The notes beneath the pieces were generated by a model. The model was not told the DNA's origin. It saw only the letters and a list, made by a program, of their open reading frames with translations, and did no database searches. From an uncultured Brachyspira sp. (GTDB lineage Bacteria; Spirochaetota; Brachyspiria; Brachyspirales; Brachyspiraceae): a stretch of 64,000 nucleotides of DNA. Shown piece after piece: positions 53,079 through 63,521 of the stretch; within the stretch, counting starts at the first letter, position 1, and each line of letters starts with the position of its first letter. The stretch is taken from assembly GCF_910588665.1 (NCBI RefSeq), contig NZ_CAJUPR010000009.1, forward strand, positions 1 through 64,000, in the 5' to 3' direction. A program made the position numbers and the translations under genes.

Positions 53079-54041
53079 ATGAAACCTTTAATAGAAATAC
53101 AAAATTTAAAACAGCATTTCAAAATCAAAGGCGGATTTTTCGGAAGAAATATACAAACCGTAAAAGCTGTTGACGGAGTATCTTTTACTATAAATAAAGG
53201 GGAAACTTTAGGACTTGTAGGGGAATCGGGAAGCGGAAAAACCACTTTAGGAAGAACTCTGCTTCATCTTTATAAGCCTACAAGCGGAAAAATATTTTTT
53301 GACGGAGAAGAGGTTAATAATGAAAATTACCGTAACTATGCTAAAAAAATGCAGATAATTTTCCAAGATCCCTATGCTTCTCTTAATCCACGCATGACAG
53401 TTGAAGATATAATAGGAGAAGCACTTGATGTGCATAAGCTTTATAGCTCTAAAGATGAAAGAAGAGAAAAGATAATAAATCTTCTTAAATTAGTAGGACT
53501 CAATACCGAACATGCGCAGAGATATCCCCATGAGTTTTCAGGCGGACAGAGACAGCGTATAGGCATAGCGCGTGCTTTGGCTGTTAATCCTGAGTTTATA
53601 GTTTGCGATGAACCAGTTTCAGCGCTTGATGTGTCTATTCAGGCGCAGATAATTAATATGCTTTATGATATGCAAAACGACATGGGACTTACATATCTTT
53701 TTATAGCCCATGATTTAGCTGTAGTTCATCAGATATCTGAAAGAATAGGCGTTATGTATTTGGGAAATATTGTTGAGCTTACAGACGGCGAATCTTTATA
53801 TACAAAATCGCTTCACCCCTATACTCAGTCTTTGATTTCAGCCATACCAATATCAGAACCTTCCATAGCTAAGTCAAAGCATCGTATAATACTTTCGGGA
53901 GAAATACCGTCCCCTATTAATCCGCCTTCAGGCTGCAAGTTCAGAACAAGATGCCCTAAAGCTGAGGCTGTATGTGCAGAGAAAGTACCTGAGTTCAGAG
54001 AAGTAGAAAGCGGGCATTACTGCGCTTGTCATCTAGTGTAA
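53079..54041 (+). CDS. oppF: OppF ATPase, second copy
   Basis: Its 320-residue product is identical to that of the gene at 42584-43546, with GESGSGKT, FSGGQRQR and FIVCDEPVSALDVS intact. It closes the second oppBCDF run and is followed 11 bases later by the same broken membrane gene. Confidence 0.96.
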   Translation: MKPLIEIQNLKQHFKIKGGFFGRNIQTVKAVDGVSFTINKGETLGLVGESGSGKTTLGRTLLHLYKPTSGKIFFDGEEVNNENYRNYAKKMQIIFQDPYASLNPRMTVEDIIGEALDVHKLYSSKDERREKIINLLKLVGLNTEHAQRYPHEFSGGQRQRIGIARALAVNPEFIVCDEPVSALDVSIQAQIINMLYDMQNDMGLTYLFIAHDLAVVHQISERIGVMYLGNIVELTDGESLYTKSLHPYTQSLISAIPISEPSIAKSKHRIILSGEIPSPINPPSGCKFRTRCPKAEAVCAEKVPEFREVESGHYCACHLV

Positions 54042-54052
54042 TGTAAGCCATT

Positions 54053-55647
54053 ATGAAAATTACAAATATATTTCCCGTACTTCTGATAATTTCATCTTTA
54101 TTATCGTATTTATATATAGAATATTATGCTTTTAATAAAAGAATGGTTGCAATGGACCAAATTCAGCATTTTTATGATATGACTAAATGGTATAATAGCG
54201 GAAAAATACCTACAACAGGTGCAAGATTCATAGCAAGTGAAATTATTAATGGAGAGTTTACAACTCCTAGAGTTCCGGGAGGTGCTTATTATATATTTTA
54301 TACTTTATTCTATAAATTAGCCAATGAAAATTTAGTGAAAGCTAGAATGATTAATTTTATTTTTAGTTTTATTATATTATTTACATTTCTGATTTGGATT
54401 TATAAAAAATTTGGTATTTTTATAACTTCTATAATGACTGCATTAGTATTATGTAACCCTTATGTTATATTAGCGGTAACCGATTTTTGGAATCCTAATA
54501 TTACATTAATATTCAGTTTTTTATTTTTTATATTTTTATTTGAATATATCAATAATGATGATAAAAAAATAAAACAAATATCAGCAGTTTTTATATTTCC
54601 AATACTTGCTGTAATGGCACAAGGACATTTTGCAGTTTTCTTCTCTATGGTTCCCACAATGATTATTTATCTTATCATAAGATTTAAGAATACAAGAAAA
54701 TATTTATTATATTGGTGTTTTGGAGTATTTATATCTTTTTTATTATATATGCCGTATTTAATACAAGAATTGCAAAGCGGATTTAATAATATAAAATTGG
54801 CTATGAATATAAGAAGCAGTTTAGATAAAATACCATTTCCTTAAATTTATGCTTTGCTTATTTTTCCTACTAATGAAATGTCAAGTTTAATTGGTACAAG
54901 ATTTAATTCTGTATATTATTTTTGGAGTAAAGGCGGAATATATATTTATGGATTAATATTTTTATTTTTATCTATGTTGTCTTCAATATTTATGTTTTTC
55001 TATTCTATAGTTATTTCAATTAAGAATAAGAATAATGTTTTATTAAATAACTTAAATAGAAGTTTAATTGAGATTTTTTTATTTTTTATTATATTTATAC
55101 CAATAACAATATTATCATTTATTATTTTTAAATCAAAATCTGGAACATTTCACTATTTATATTCAGCATTTTCTATTTCTTTTATAACATATTTAATATT
55201 TTTTAAATTTAATGAATTTAATTTCAAAAAAAATATAAAGATAATCATATATGCTTTATTTATTTTAAATTCATTTGCTGTATTAGGTGAAATGTATAGA
55301 TATATAAAATTATTTCAATATCCTAGAAGTGAGAAAGTGTTAATGAATGTAGCCGAGTTTATAAAGAATGATGCCAAAGATAAAAAAATTGCTATATTAT
55401 GATAATTTTTCTGGTGTTGTAAATAAACAATTTGAGGATATTTTTACAATATATTTTAAAGATATAAATTTAAATATCTCAAAAAAACCAGATATATTAT
55501 ATGCATTAAGAGATGATATTGTCAGAGTAAATTGGAATGATAACAGAAACAATAATGAAATGAAATATCTTAATATATAATGGTGCTGTTGAACTTACTA
55601 ATATAGGCGGATATACAATATTTAAATTTACTATAATACCAAAATAA
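54053..55647 (+). pseudogene. Broken membrane glycosyltransferase-like gene, second copy
   Basis: It carries the same nonsense codon (TAA at 54842-54844) and the same frameshifts as the copy at 43558-45152. The shared lesions show that the gene was already broken before the duplication, or that one copy has overwritten the other. Confidence 0.65.
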
Positions 55648-55671
55648 TATAAATATATTATTGATTTTTTA

Positions 55672-55699
55672 TTGACAATACTTTATTATTAAATATAAT
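55672..55699 (+). promoter_or_regulatory. Promoter of oppA, second copy
   Basis: TTGACA, 16-base spacer and TATAAT, identical to 45177-45204. Confidence 0.75.
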
Positions 55700-55734
55700 T
55701 GCAATAAATAAATAATATATTAAGGATAGGTACA

Positions 55735-57336
55735 ATGAAAAAGTATTTTTATTTAGTTTTTATTATTTCTGTTTTTATATTCTCATGTTCAAACAAATCT
55801 AATATTGAAGATAATGCGGTATATGTAAACTTAGGAGCAGAACCAAAAACTATAGATCCAGCACTGAATATAACATTGCAGGGCTCCACTTATGTAACTC
55901 ATTTATTTGAATGCCTAACTACAAAATATAAAGATATTGCCATTCAGCCAGGAGCAGCAGAGAGCTGGGATATATCTGAAGATGGACTTACATATATATT
56001 TCATTTAAGAACTAATGGAAAATGGTCTGACGGAAAGCCTTTAACTGCACATGATTTTGAATACTCTTGGAAAAGGGTAGTTGATCCTGATACTGCAAGC
56101 GAACCTAGTTATTTATTTGAACCTATACTTAACTTCTCTAATGTTAATGGCAGGTATATGCCAGTTGATGAGTTCGGTATAAAAGCTATAGACGATTATA
56201 AATTAGAAGTGAAGCTTGAATATCCTACAGCTTATTTTTTAGAGCTTGTAAACTTGCCGGTATTTTCACCAGTAAGAAAAGATATGGTAGAAAAAGACCC
56301 TGATAATTGGACTAGAAATCCGAAAACCTGTGTAGGCAATGGGGCTTTTGTTTTACAGGAGAGAAGACCAGACGAAAGTATTACCGTTGTAAAAAACACA
56401 AATTATTGGGCTTCGGATACCATAGTAGCCAAAAAGATTAAATTTGTTCTTATGGATAACCCTAATTCGGCAGTTGCGGGAGTTAAAGAAGGATCTTTGC
56501 ATTTTTCAGATCAGTATCCATATCAGGATACCGATACTTTAAAAGCTGAAGGCTTGATAGATATAGCAACTAGAATAGGTACTCAGTATTATGCTTTAAA
56601 TACCACCAATGAAACTTTAAAAGATAAAAGAATAAGAAAGGCTTTATCACTTGCAATAGATAGAAATTATATTGTGGATAATGTACTCAAATCAGGAAGA
56701 CCTGCAGGGTCATTGGTTCCTTGGGGAGTTACTGATGTTGAGGGTTATTTCAGAGATAATGCAGGAGAATATATAAGCACCAATAGAGAAGATTATAGTA
56801 AAAATGTAGAAGAGGCTAAAAGATTAATGGCTGAAGCAGGCTATCCCGGCGGAAAAAATTTTCCTGTATTAGAATTTTTCCTCACTTTCAGCAATGATAT
56901 ACCTATGTTTGAGGCAGTTCAGAATATGTGGAAAGTTAATTTAGGCATAGATGTTAAGCTTACTCAAATGGAGTTTGCTCCTTTTATTAATGCTTTCAGA
57001 ACAGAAAGAAATTATACTATGGCTGGAGCAAGCTGGACTGGAAGCTATAATGATCCTACAACTTTTTTAGGTATGTTTGTAAGCTACTCTTATAAAAATC
57101 ATTCTTTATTTACAAATGCTCAGTTTGATGATGCTATAATTACAGCTTCAAGAACTATTAATCAAAATATCAGAATGAGAGAACTGCATAAAGCAGAAAA
57201 AATACTGATAGAAGATGAGGCTGTTATAATACCTATAGCTTATTTTGAGCCTGCCGTATTAAAAAGTCCTAAACTTAAAGATGTATTTTATATACCTTTT
57301 GCCCAATATAAGTTTTCATATTCATATTTAGAATAG
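55735..57336 (+). CDS. oppA: OppA oligopeptide-binding lipoprotein, second copy
   Basis: Its 533-residue product is identical to that of the gene at 45240-46841, including the lipobox IFSC and the SBP_bac_5 segments. With the separate gene at 35976-37580, the window encodes three OppA-type proteins, two of them the same. Confidence 0.95.
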   Translation: MKKYFYLVFIISVFIFSCSNKSNIEDNAVYVNLGAEPKTIDPALNITLQGSTYVTHLFECLTTKYKDIAIQPGAAESWDISEDGLTYIFHLRTNGKWSDGKPLTAHDFEYSWKRVVDPDTASEPSYLFEPILNFSNVNGRYMPVDEFGIKAIDDYKLEVKLEYPTAYFLELVNLPVFSPVRKDMVEKDPDNWTRNPKTCVGNGAFVLQERRPDESITVVKNTNYWASDTIVAKKIKFVLMDNPNSAVAGVKEGSLHFSDQYPYQDTDTLKAEGLIDIATRIGTQYYALNTTNETLKDKRIRKALSLAIDRNYIVDNVLKSGRPAGSLVPWGVTDVEGYFRDNAGEYISTNREDYSKNVEEAKRLMAEAGYPGGKNFPVLEFFLTFSNDIPMFEAVQNMWKVNLGIDVKLTQMEFAPFINAFRTERNYTMAGASWTGSYNDPTTFLGMFVSYSYKNHSLFTNAQFDDAIITASRTINQNIRMRELHKAEKILIEDEAVIIPIAYFEPAVLKSPKLKDVFYIPFAQYKFSYSYLE

Positions 57337-57502
57337 TATTATATAAAAATTTCAGAAATATTTGTTTTGGGAATTAAAAATTAAGCAGTATTTTTTAATA
57401 TATAAAATAAAGCAATTTTTATCATAGGAAAATTAATTAAAGAACTGCATAGAAAAAATTTTATTAAAAGAAAAGTAAGTGCGAAGATACAAGTTTATTA
57501 AT

Positions 57503-58696
57503 CTAATTTATATAAATAATAGGCATTACAAAACATACTATTAACGAAAGAAGCAGATATGCATAAATAAAGAGAACATGCCTATTGTTCATAAGTATAT
57601 TTAATGTATTATTACCTTCTCTGTTTTTAAATGAATTAATAAAAGATATAATATTATTTAAAGATATAATTGTTAAATGAGCAAGAAATATTATATTTAA
57701 AATAATCAATGTTAATTTATTAGGCGTAAGTCCGAAATTAATTATTCTATATAATGTTGCCGTAATTACTAATACATTAAAAATGAGTGCAAATATTGGA
57801 ACTATTAAATATATAGCCTTTATAAATATATTTGACTTTTTATCCATTCTTGAAAACATAAGATTAATAACAGATGATGCTAAAAAAATATTATATATTA
57901 TGTAAACTATTCTGTTATTGTATGGTCTTGATTCATAAATGAGAATAAGAAACATCATTATAAATACGGCAAATAAATCAAATATTAATAAAGCTCTTGA
58001 AATATATACAGACAAACAAGAGTTAGTTTTTTTATATATATAAAATGCTAAAAAAGGTATAAACCCGTATAAAAATACTATAAAACATATAATAAATTTT
58101 GCAATTAAAAAACCTGCTTCAGTACCTGCAGAAAATAATGCTGTAACGGAAAGACTTATAATAACAGATATATAAAATAACACAGTTGCAACTGCAGTAT
58201 TTGCGGTATTAATTATTAAAAACCATAAAAAAGTATCTGCGAAAACAGTTAGAAAATTTGATATTCTGTCGGTATTAAGCATATTAAAAGAATTATAAGA
58301 AAGCATTAATATATTGAAAAAAATAATAGAAAAAAATATATTTCTATTTAATAATATTTGGAAATCGGGAGTATTTACAGGCGGCATATAAACATAATTA
58401 AAAAAAATATTGGAAAAACTTGATATAAGACTTATAAGCAGAAATGATAAAAATGTAATCAAAATAACTTTTCTATTTAATTTATCTTTTAAATTAAAAA
58501 TAACTGTAAAGCAAAATAAATAAAAACTTATAAAAAAATGACTATTTAAAAATATCGGAAACAGGTAGCTTGTATCCATGTTATTTAATGTAAATATGTA
58601 TATACAGGCAGGAATTGTAGACACTGCGCTTATTAATAAATATTTTAATTTTTTTGAATATTTATTATTTTTTTTATCAATTAAAATATCTTTCAT
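57503..58696 (-). CDS. Multi-pass membrane protein of unknown function, second copy
   Basis: Its product is identical to that of the gene at 47008-48201: about ten to eleven hydrophobic helices, no recognised motif, GGAG ribosome-binding site before the chosen ATG at 58696. Function unknown. Confidence 0.75.
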   Translation of the reverse strand: MKDILIDKKNNKYSKKLKYLLISAVSTIPACIYIFTLNNMDTSYLFPIFLNSHFFISFYLFCFTVIFNLKDKLNRKVILITFLSFLLISLISSFSNIFFNYVYMPPVNTPDFQILLNRNIFFSIIFFNILMLSYNSFNMLNTDRISNFLTVFADTFLWFLIINTANTAVATVLFYISVIISLSVTALFSAGTEAGFLIAKFIICFIVFLYGFIPFLAFYIYKKTNSCLSVYISRALLIFDLFAVFIMMFLILIYESRPYNNRIVYIIYNIFLASSVINLMFSRMDKKSNIFIKAIYLIVPIFALIFNVLVITATLYRIINFGLTPNKLTLIILNIIFLAHLTIISLNNIISFINSFKNREGNNTLNILMNNRHVLFIYAYLLLSLIVCFVMPIIYIN

Positions 58697-58822
58697 TAAA
58701 AACTCCGTAACTTGAATAATAATATATATCATAAATCAAAAAAATCAATTATTAATAATATAAGTTTATTATTGATAAAAAATTAATTTTGTATTAAAAT
58801 TATATTACTCGGATTATATTTT

Positions 58823-59692
58823 ATGAACTCAGATAAAAATAATTTTAACAAAAAAATTGAAAACTATTTTTCGGAATTTTATAAAAATCTTGAAAAAGAT
58901 TCTGTTTTAATAGTCTTAGATTTTAATACTGATAATAATATAAATAAAAAACTCTATGTAATAGATAAAAATTATAAAATAATAAAAAATAATATAACAA
59001 ATATTCTGTCAGGATATATATTTAATAATGTTTTAATATTATATAATGATAAATTATGCCGCAGAGATGAAATCGCAGAAAATGCAAAATATATCAGCGA
59101 ACTTATAGAAAATGCCTATAATAAAAATATATTATACGGTATTCCTTCATATTTTCCTGATGCATCAAAAAAAATCAATAAAGCATTATTTTTAGACAGA
59201 GACGGAGTATTAATAGAGGATAAAGGATATATAGGAACTACGGACAGGGTAAAAATAAAAAAAGAGTTTACAGATATAGTGAAATATGCAAATAATAAAG
59301 GATACATTACAATAGCAGCAACGAATCAGGCTGGAGTATCTTACGGATATTATAAAGATGAAGATGTAAATAATGTTCATAATTATATTTATAATGAGTA
59401 TAAAAAACTAGGCGCCGTTATAGATGATTTTTATTATTGTCCCTATCATATAAAAGGTCAGGTAAAACCATATAATATATCTTCAGTACTCAGAAAGCCT
59501 GAGGCTGGAATGCATCTGCTTGCATCAAAAAAATACAATATAGACTTGTTTAATTCATTTATGATAGGAGACAGAGACAGCGATATAATAAAAATTCCAT
59601 ATCTGAAAACATTATTAATACAGACGGATATATACGAGATAGAAAATAAAAACAATATTACGGAAGTAAATAATATATATAATATTCTTTAA
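58823..59692 (+). CDS. GmhB-like HAD phosphatase, second copy
   Basis: Its 289-residue product is identical to that of the gene at 48328-49197, with the DRDG nucleophile motif, the single remaining CPYH pair of the zinc loop and the unassigned N-terminal domain. It converges on cheA, whose stop codon is 19 bases away. Confidence 0.8.
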   Translation: MNSDKNNFNKKIENYFSEFYKNLEKDSVLIVLDFNTDNNINKKLYVIDKNYKIIKNNITNILSGYIFNNVLILYNDKLCRRDEIAENAKYISELIENAYNKNILYGIPSYFPDASKKINKALFLDRDGVLIEDKGYIGTTDRVKIKKEFTDIVKYANNKGYITIAATNQAGVSYGYYKDEDVNNVHNYIYNEYKKLGAVIDDFYYCPYHIKGQVKPYNISSVLRKPEAGMHLLASKKYNIDLFNSFMIGDRDSDIIKIPYLKTLLIQTDIYEIENKNNITEVNNIYNIL

Positions 59693-59711
59693 GTATTTAT
59701 ATTAAAAATAA

Positions 59712-62069
59712 CTATTTTTGTATTTCAGGTATTTCATTATTCTTTATTTTTTCAATGAAGCTTCTCAAATCGTTTTTAGAGCCTTTGCTGTTATTAATTT
59801 TTCCTCTTTCAATAATTCTCTTAGTACCTAAACTTACTATGGTTTGAATATCTAAAATAAAGCTTACTGTACCATCTCCTAAAACCGTAGCTCCTGCCAA
59901 ACCTTCTGATTTTGTTATATTGTCTTTTAAAGTTTTTATAACTATATCCTGCTCTCCTATTAGGTTATTGACTAAAAGAGCCACTTTTTTTCCTTCAGAA
60001 GAAAGTATAACAGCATAGTATGATTTTATATCGCTGTATCTTGAAGGCAGTCTGAATAATTCTTTAATGCTTAATACATTAATAACATCTTCTCTTACTT
60101 TAATAACTTCTATTCCTTCCAATTCATGAATATCTTTAACATCTATTTTAACAGTTTCCAATATGCTGTTAATAGGAACGGCATAATATTCTTTTTCGGC
60201 ATCAACAATAAGAGCCTGAATAATTGCAACTGTAAGAGGTATTCTCAAAAAGAAAGTTGAGCCTTTACCAAATTCGGTTTCTATACCTATAGTTCCGTTA
60301 ATCTTTTCAAGACTCTTTTTTACAACATCCATTCCCACACCTCTTCCCGATACATTTGTAATTTTTGCGGCAGTAGAGAATCCAGGGGCAAATATATATT
60401 CAAGCATCTGTTTTTCAGAAAGCTTAGCGTCGGGAGATACAAGACCCTTTTTAACTGCGCTTTCAAATATCTTTTGAGGTATCATTCCCTTGCCATCATC
60501 CGATATCTTAATAATTATCAGGTTGCCTTCATGAGAAGCTCCCAGTATAACGGTTCCAGTTCTAGGTTTTCCAGCTTTTTCTCTGTCGTCTGGGTTTTCT
60601 ATACCATGATCCATAGCATTTCTTACTAAATGAACTAAAGGATCCACAAGCACTTCAATAACGGATTTATCTAATTCCGTTTCTTCTCCGTACATTTCTA
60701 ATTTTACTTCCTTTCCTAAATCTCTTGATAAATCTCTTATTAAACGGGGAAATCTGTTAAATGTCTGGGCTATAGGAAGCATTCTTATTTTCATTACGGT
60801 TTCCTGAAGTTCATTAGTTACCCTTGTAAGAAGCTGATAAGAGTTTCTGAACTTATCCAAAGTATTTTTAAACTCCTCTTCCATTTTTACAAATTCATTT
60901 AATTTGCTGTTGAAACCATCAATATATGTATTTCTGATTTCCTTAGCCTCTTTTTTCTGCAAATGCTCTTCAAATTTTCTTAATATCTGTACAATACTGT
61001 CTCTATAATATCTTTTTACTTCATTTAAGCTTGCACCTATTATCTTTTGATATGAGGTGAGATCATCATCGTATTGTATATAAGAACTTTTATTTGTTAC
61101 AAGTTCTCCGACCTGATTCATCATAGCATCTATTCTGTCGCTTTCCACTCTCAAAAATGAACTTTGTCTTTCGGGTTTATGATCCTTTCCGCCTTTTTGG
61201 GAGTCCGATTTTTTAGATGAAGTTTCTTTTGATTTCTGTGTTTGTTCTTTCTGCTTTTTTTCCTGAATAAATTTTTCATATTCTTCCAGTATAATATCTT
61301 CAATAGAGATTTCTTTTGTAACATCGGGTAATGTAATGGCATCTATTATAGTCTTATCTTCATTAATAGTTGCAAGTATATATGTAACATGCTCGTAAAA
61401 TTCATCGCCTTCTAAAGATTCAAGCATAGGAATACTGCCCATTATCTCCCCTACATCTTTTAAAGCTACAAATACTTGAACTCCTCCTACAGTTCTCATA
61501 GGACTTTCAGGATCAAAACTTACATGAACCAATTTAGTTTTTACATTCTCTTCTACATTATCTCTGATAATTCCTATTAAATCGCTGTCATTCGGAAGAA
61601 GCTCATATTTATTAACTTTTTTTTCAGCTTCAGGAGTCGATATGGTTTTTGAATCGTTTGACTGAACGGGAGCAGTGCCTAACTTAGCATTTTTGAAATC
61701 TTCTAATTTCTTTATTTCAGCTTCTATATCTCCTGAATAATCGCTTTCTTCGCTTGCTGTATTAATGAGATCTTTTAATATATCTATGCCTTTTAATAAT
61801 ACATCTATAGTGACATCATCTACTTCTATTTTATTGTTTCTTATCAAATCAAGCAAATCTTCAAATCTATGGGCATATTTTTGCGTTTCTACAAGCTCAA
61901 CAGCACCCGCACTTCCTTTAAGAGTATGAACTGCTCTGAATATTTCCTGTATGGCATCTACATTATTTCTTTCATTATCTAAAATTAAAATATTTTGCTC
62001 AAGTCTATCAAGCATTTCAAAAGCTTCTTCAAAGAAATCCTTAAGCAGACTTTTTATATAATCATCCAT
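59712..62069 (-). CDS. cheA: Chemotaxis histidine kinase CheA
   Basis: A 785-residue kinase in the classical order. P1 (HPt) has AVHTLKGSAGAVEL with the phosphorylated His48. A variable region with a probable CheY-binding domain (about 175-270) and a Lys/Ser/Gln-rich linker follow. The dimerisation helices (about 300-410) come next. The ATPase domain has VDPLVHLVRNAMDHGIENPD (N box), ISDDGKGM (G1), FAPGFSTAAKITNVSGRGVG (F and G2 region) and GKGSTFFLRIPL. The last ~180 residues are the CheW-like domain. It passes signals from receptors, such as the one at 1638-4493, to CheY and CheB. Positions 59712-60287 are shared with the first unit of the duplication; the 5' part is unique. Confidence 0.97.
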   Translation of the reverse strand: MDDYIKSLLKDFFEEAFEMLDRLEQNILILDNERNNVDAIQEIFRAVHTLKGSAGAVELVETQKYAHRFEDLLDLIRNNKIEVDDVTIDVLLKGIDILKDLINTASEESDYSGDIEAEIKKLEDFKNAKLGTAPVQSNDSKTISTPEAEKKVNKYELLPNDSDLIGIIRDNVEENVKTKLVHVSFDPESPMRTVGGVQVFVALKDVGEIMGSIPMLESLEGDEFYEHVTYILATINEDKTIIDAITLPDVTKEISIEDIILEEYEKFIQEKKQKEQTQKSKETSSKKSDSQKGGKDHKPERQSSFLRVESDRIDAMMNQVGELVTNKSSYIQYDDDLTSYQKIIGASLNEVKRYYRDSIVQILRKFEEHLQKKEAKEIRNTYIDGFNSKLNEFVKMEEEFKNTLDKFRNSYQLLTRVTNELQETVMKIRMLPIAQTFNRFPRLIRDLSRDLGKEVKLEMYGEETELDKSVIEVLVDPLVHLVRNAMDHGIENPDDREKAGKPRTGTVILGASHEGNLIIIKISDDGKGMIPQKIFESAVKKGLVSPDAKLSEKQMLEYIFAPGFSTAAKITNVSGRGVGMDVVKKSLEKINGTIGIETEFGKGSTFFLRIPLTVAIIQALIVDAEKEYYAVPINSILETVKIDVKDIHELEGIEVIKVREDVINVLSIKELFRLPSRYSDIKSYYAVILSSEGKKVALLVNNLIGEQDIVIKTLKDNITKSEGLAGATVLGDGTVSFILDIQTIVSLGTKRIIERGKINNSKGSKNDLRSFIEKIKNNEIPEIQK

Positions 62070-62210
62070 CTATACGCCCCATAAAAATCGAAAATCTTAT
62101 TATATAATATCGGAAAAATTTAAAAATGTCTATAGCAAATAATATTATACTTGAAAATATAATAATTTATTATATGATAAAAGCTACTATTTATTTAATA
62201 AGAGGCAAAA

Positions 62211-63518
62211 ATGAAGATATGTATAATAGGTACAGGTTATGTGGGGCTTATTACAGGTGCATGCTTAGCTGAAATGGGTAATTATGTAATTTGTGTTGAC
62301 AATGATGAAGAAAAATTAAAAAAACTTAAAAACGGAATTACTCCTTTATATGAGCCAGGGCTTGAAGAGCTTATAATTTCTAATGTCTCAGAGAAAAGAT
62401 TAGAGTTTACAAATGATTTAGGATATGCCGTAAAAGAATCTATTGCATGCTTTATCGCTGTAGGTACTCCTTCTGATGATGACGGCAGCTGCGATTTAAG
62501 TTTTGTTCTTTCTGTTGCAAATGGAATAGGAAAGGCTATGAACGGATATAAAGTGATAGTTGATAAATCTACCGTGCCTGTAGGTACTCATAAGCTTGTG
62601 GAAGATGAAATTAAGAAAAACTATAACGGAGAATTTGATGTGGTTTCTAATCCAGAATTTTTAAAACAGGGCGCTGCTGTAGATGATTTTTTAAAGCCTG
62701 ACAGAGTAGTTATAGGTTCTGACTCTGAAAAAGCTATAGATATTATGAGGGATATTTATAATCCTTTCACAAGAACAGGAAACCCTATTATAATAATGGA
62801 TATTTGTTCTGCCGAGATGACTAAATATGCAGCCAATGCTTTTCTTGCCTCAAAAATTTCATTTGCTAATGAAATTGCCAATATATGCGAAAAAGTCGGA
62901 GCTAATGCCGATTTAGTGAGAATAGGAATGTCCAGCGATAAAAGAATAGGAAATCAGTTTTTATTTCATGGTTTAGGATACGGAGGAAGCTGTTTTCCAA
63001 AAGATGTTCAGGCATTAATAAAAACGGCTTCCGATTACGGAATAGACTCCGATCTGCTTAAGGCTGTTCATAAAGTTAATATTAATCAGAGAAAGATTTT
63101 CATTGATAAAATATTAAAATATTATAATAATAATATTAAAGGAAAGATTTTTGCATTATGGGGGCTCGCATTTAAACCTAGAACTAATGATATGAGAGAA
63201 GCTCCTTCCATCACAATAATAAATATGCTTTTAGAATTAGGAGCTGATATAAGGGCTTATGATCCGAAAGCTTTTGAAAGCGCTAAAAATATATTCAAAG
63301 ACAAAATATATTATGCAGATAATTCTTATGATGCTTTGAAAAATGCGGATGCATTGCTTATAGCTACAGAGTGGAATGAGTTTAGAAGACCTAGTTTTGA
63401 TAAGATTAAAGAATTGTTAAAAGAACCTGTAATATTTGACGGCAGGAATCAGTATGATAAAAAAAGAATGAATGAAAGAGGAATAAAATATTTTTCTTTG
63501 GGGGTTTCAGATAATTAA
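62211..63518 (+). CDS. ugd: UDP-glucose 6-dehydrogenase
   Basis: A 435-residue NAD+-dependent enzyme oxidising UDP-glucose to UDP-glucuronate. It starts MKICIIGTGYVGLITGACLA (Rossmann loop) and has FIAVGTPSDDDGSCDLSFV, VDKSTVPVGTHKLVE, VSNPEFLKQGAAVDDFLKPD, AEMTKYAANAFLASKISFAN and the catalytic Cys in GYGGSCFPKDVQALI (around residue 260). The C-terminal domain has GLAFKPRTNDMREAPS. The product feeds envelope or capsule glycans. AGAGG lies before the ATG. The metallophosphoesterase gene starts four bases after the stop codon, so the two may share a transcript. Confidence 0.96.
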   Translation: MKICIIGTGYVGLITGACLAEMGNYVICVDNDEEKLKKLKNGITPLYEPGLEELIISNVSEKRLEFTNDLGYAVKESIACFIAVGTPSDDDGSCDLSFVLSVANGIGKAMNGYKVIVDKSTVPVGTHKLVEDEIKKNYNGEFDVVSNPEFLKQGAAVDDFLKPDRVVIGSDSEKAIDIMRDIYNPFTRTGNPIIIMDICSAEMTKYAANAFLASKISFANEIANICEKVGANADLVRIGMSSDKRIGNQFLFHGLGYGGSCFPKDVQALIKTASDYGIDSDLLKAVHKVNINQRKIFIDKILKYYNNNIKGKIFALWGLAFKPRTNDMREAPSITIINMLLELGADIRAYDPKAFESAKNIFKDKIYYADNSYDALKNADALLIATEWNEFRRPSFDKIKELLKEPVIFDGRNQYDKKRMNERGIKYFSLGVSDN

Positions 63519-63521
63519 TAT

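Larger units (their letters stand above)
49793..60287. repeat. Tandem duplication, second copy (10,495 bp)
   Basis: This is the second unit, in direct orientation with no gap to the first. Its right end at TATA (60288-60291) runs into the rest of cheA, so cheA is complete only here. Coordinates equal those of the first copy plus 10,495. Confidence 0.95.

Noticed and set aside
39298..60287. Composite transposon or integrated element
   Set aside because: No transposase, integrase or terminal inverted repeats are present; the ends share only four bases, and the content is an ordinary transporter operon.
61151..61342. Lys-rich ORF inside cheA
   Set aside because: It is the alternative frame of the Lys/Ser/Gln-rich linker of CheA, with no start signal.
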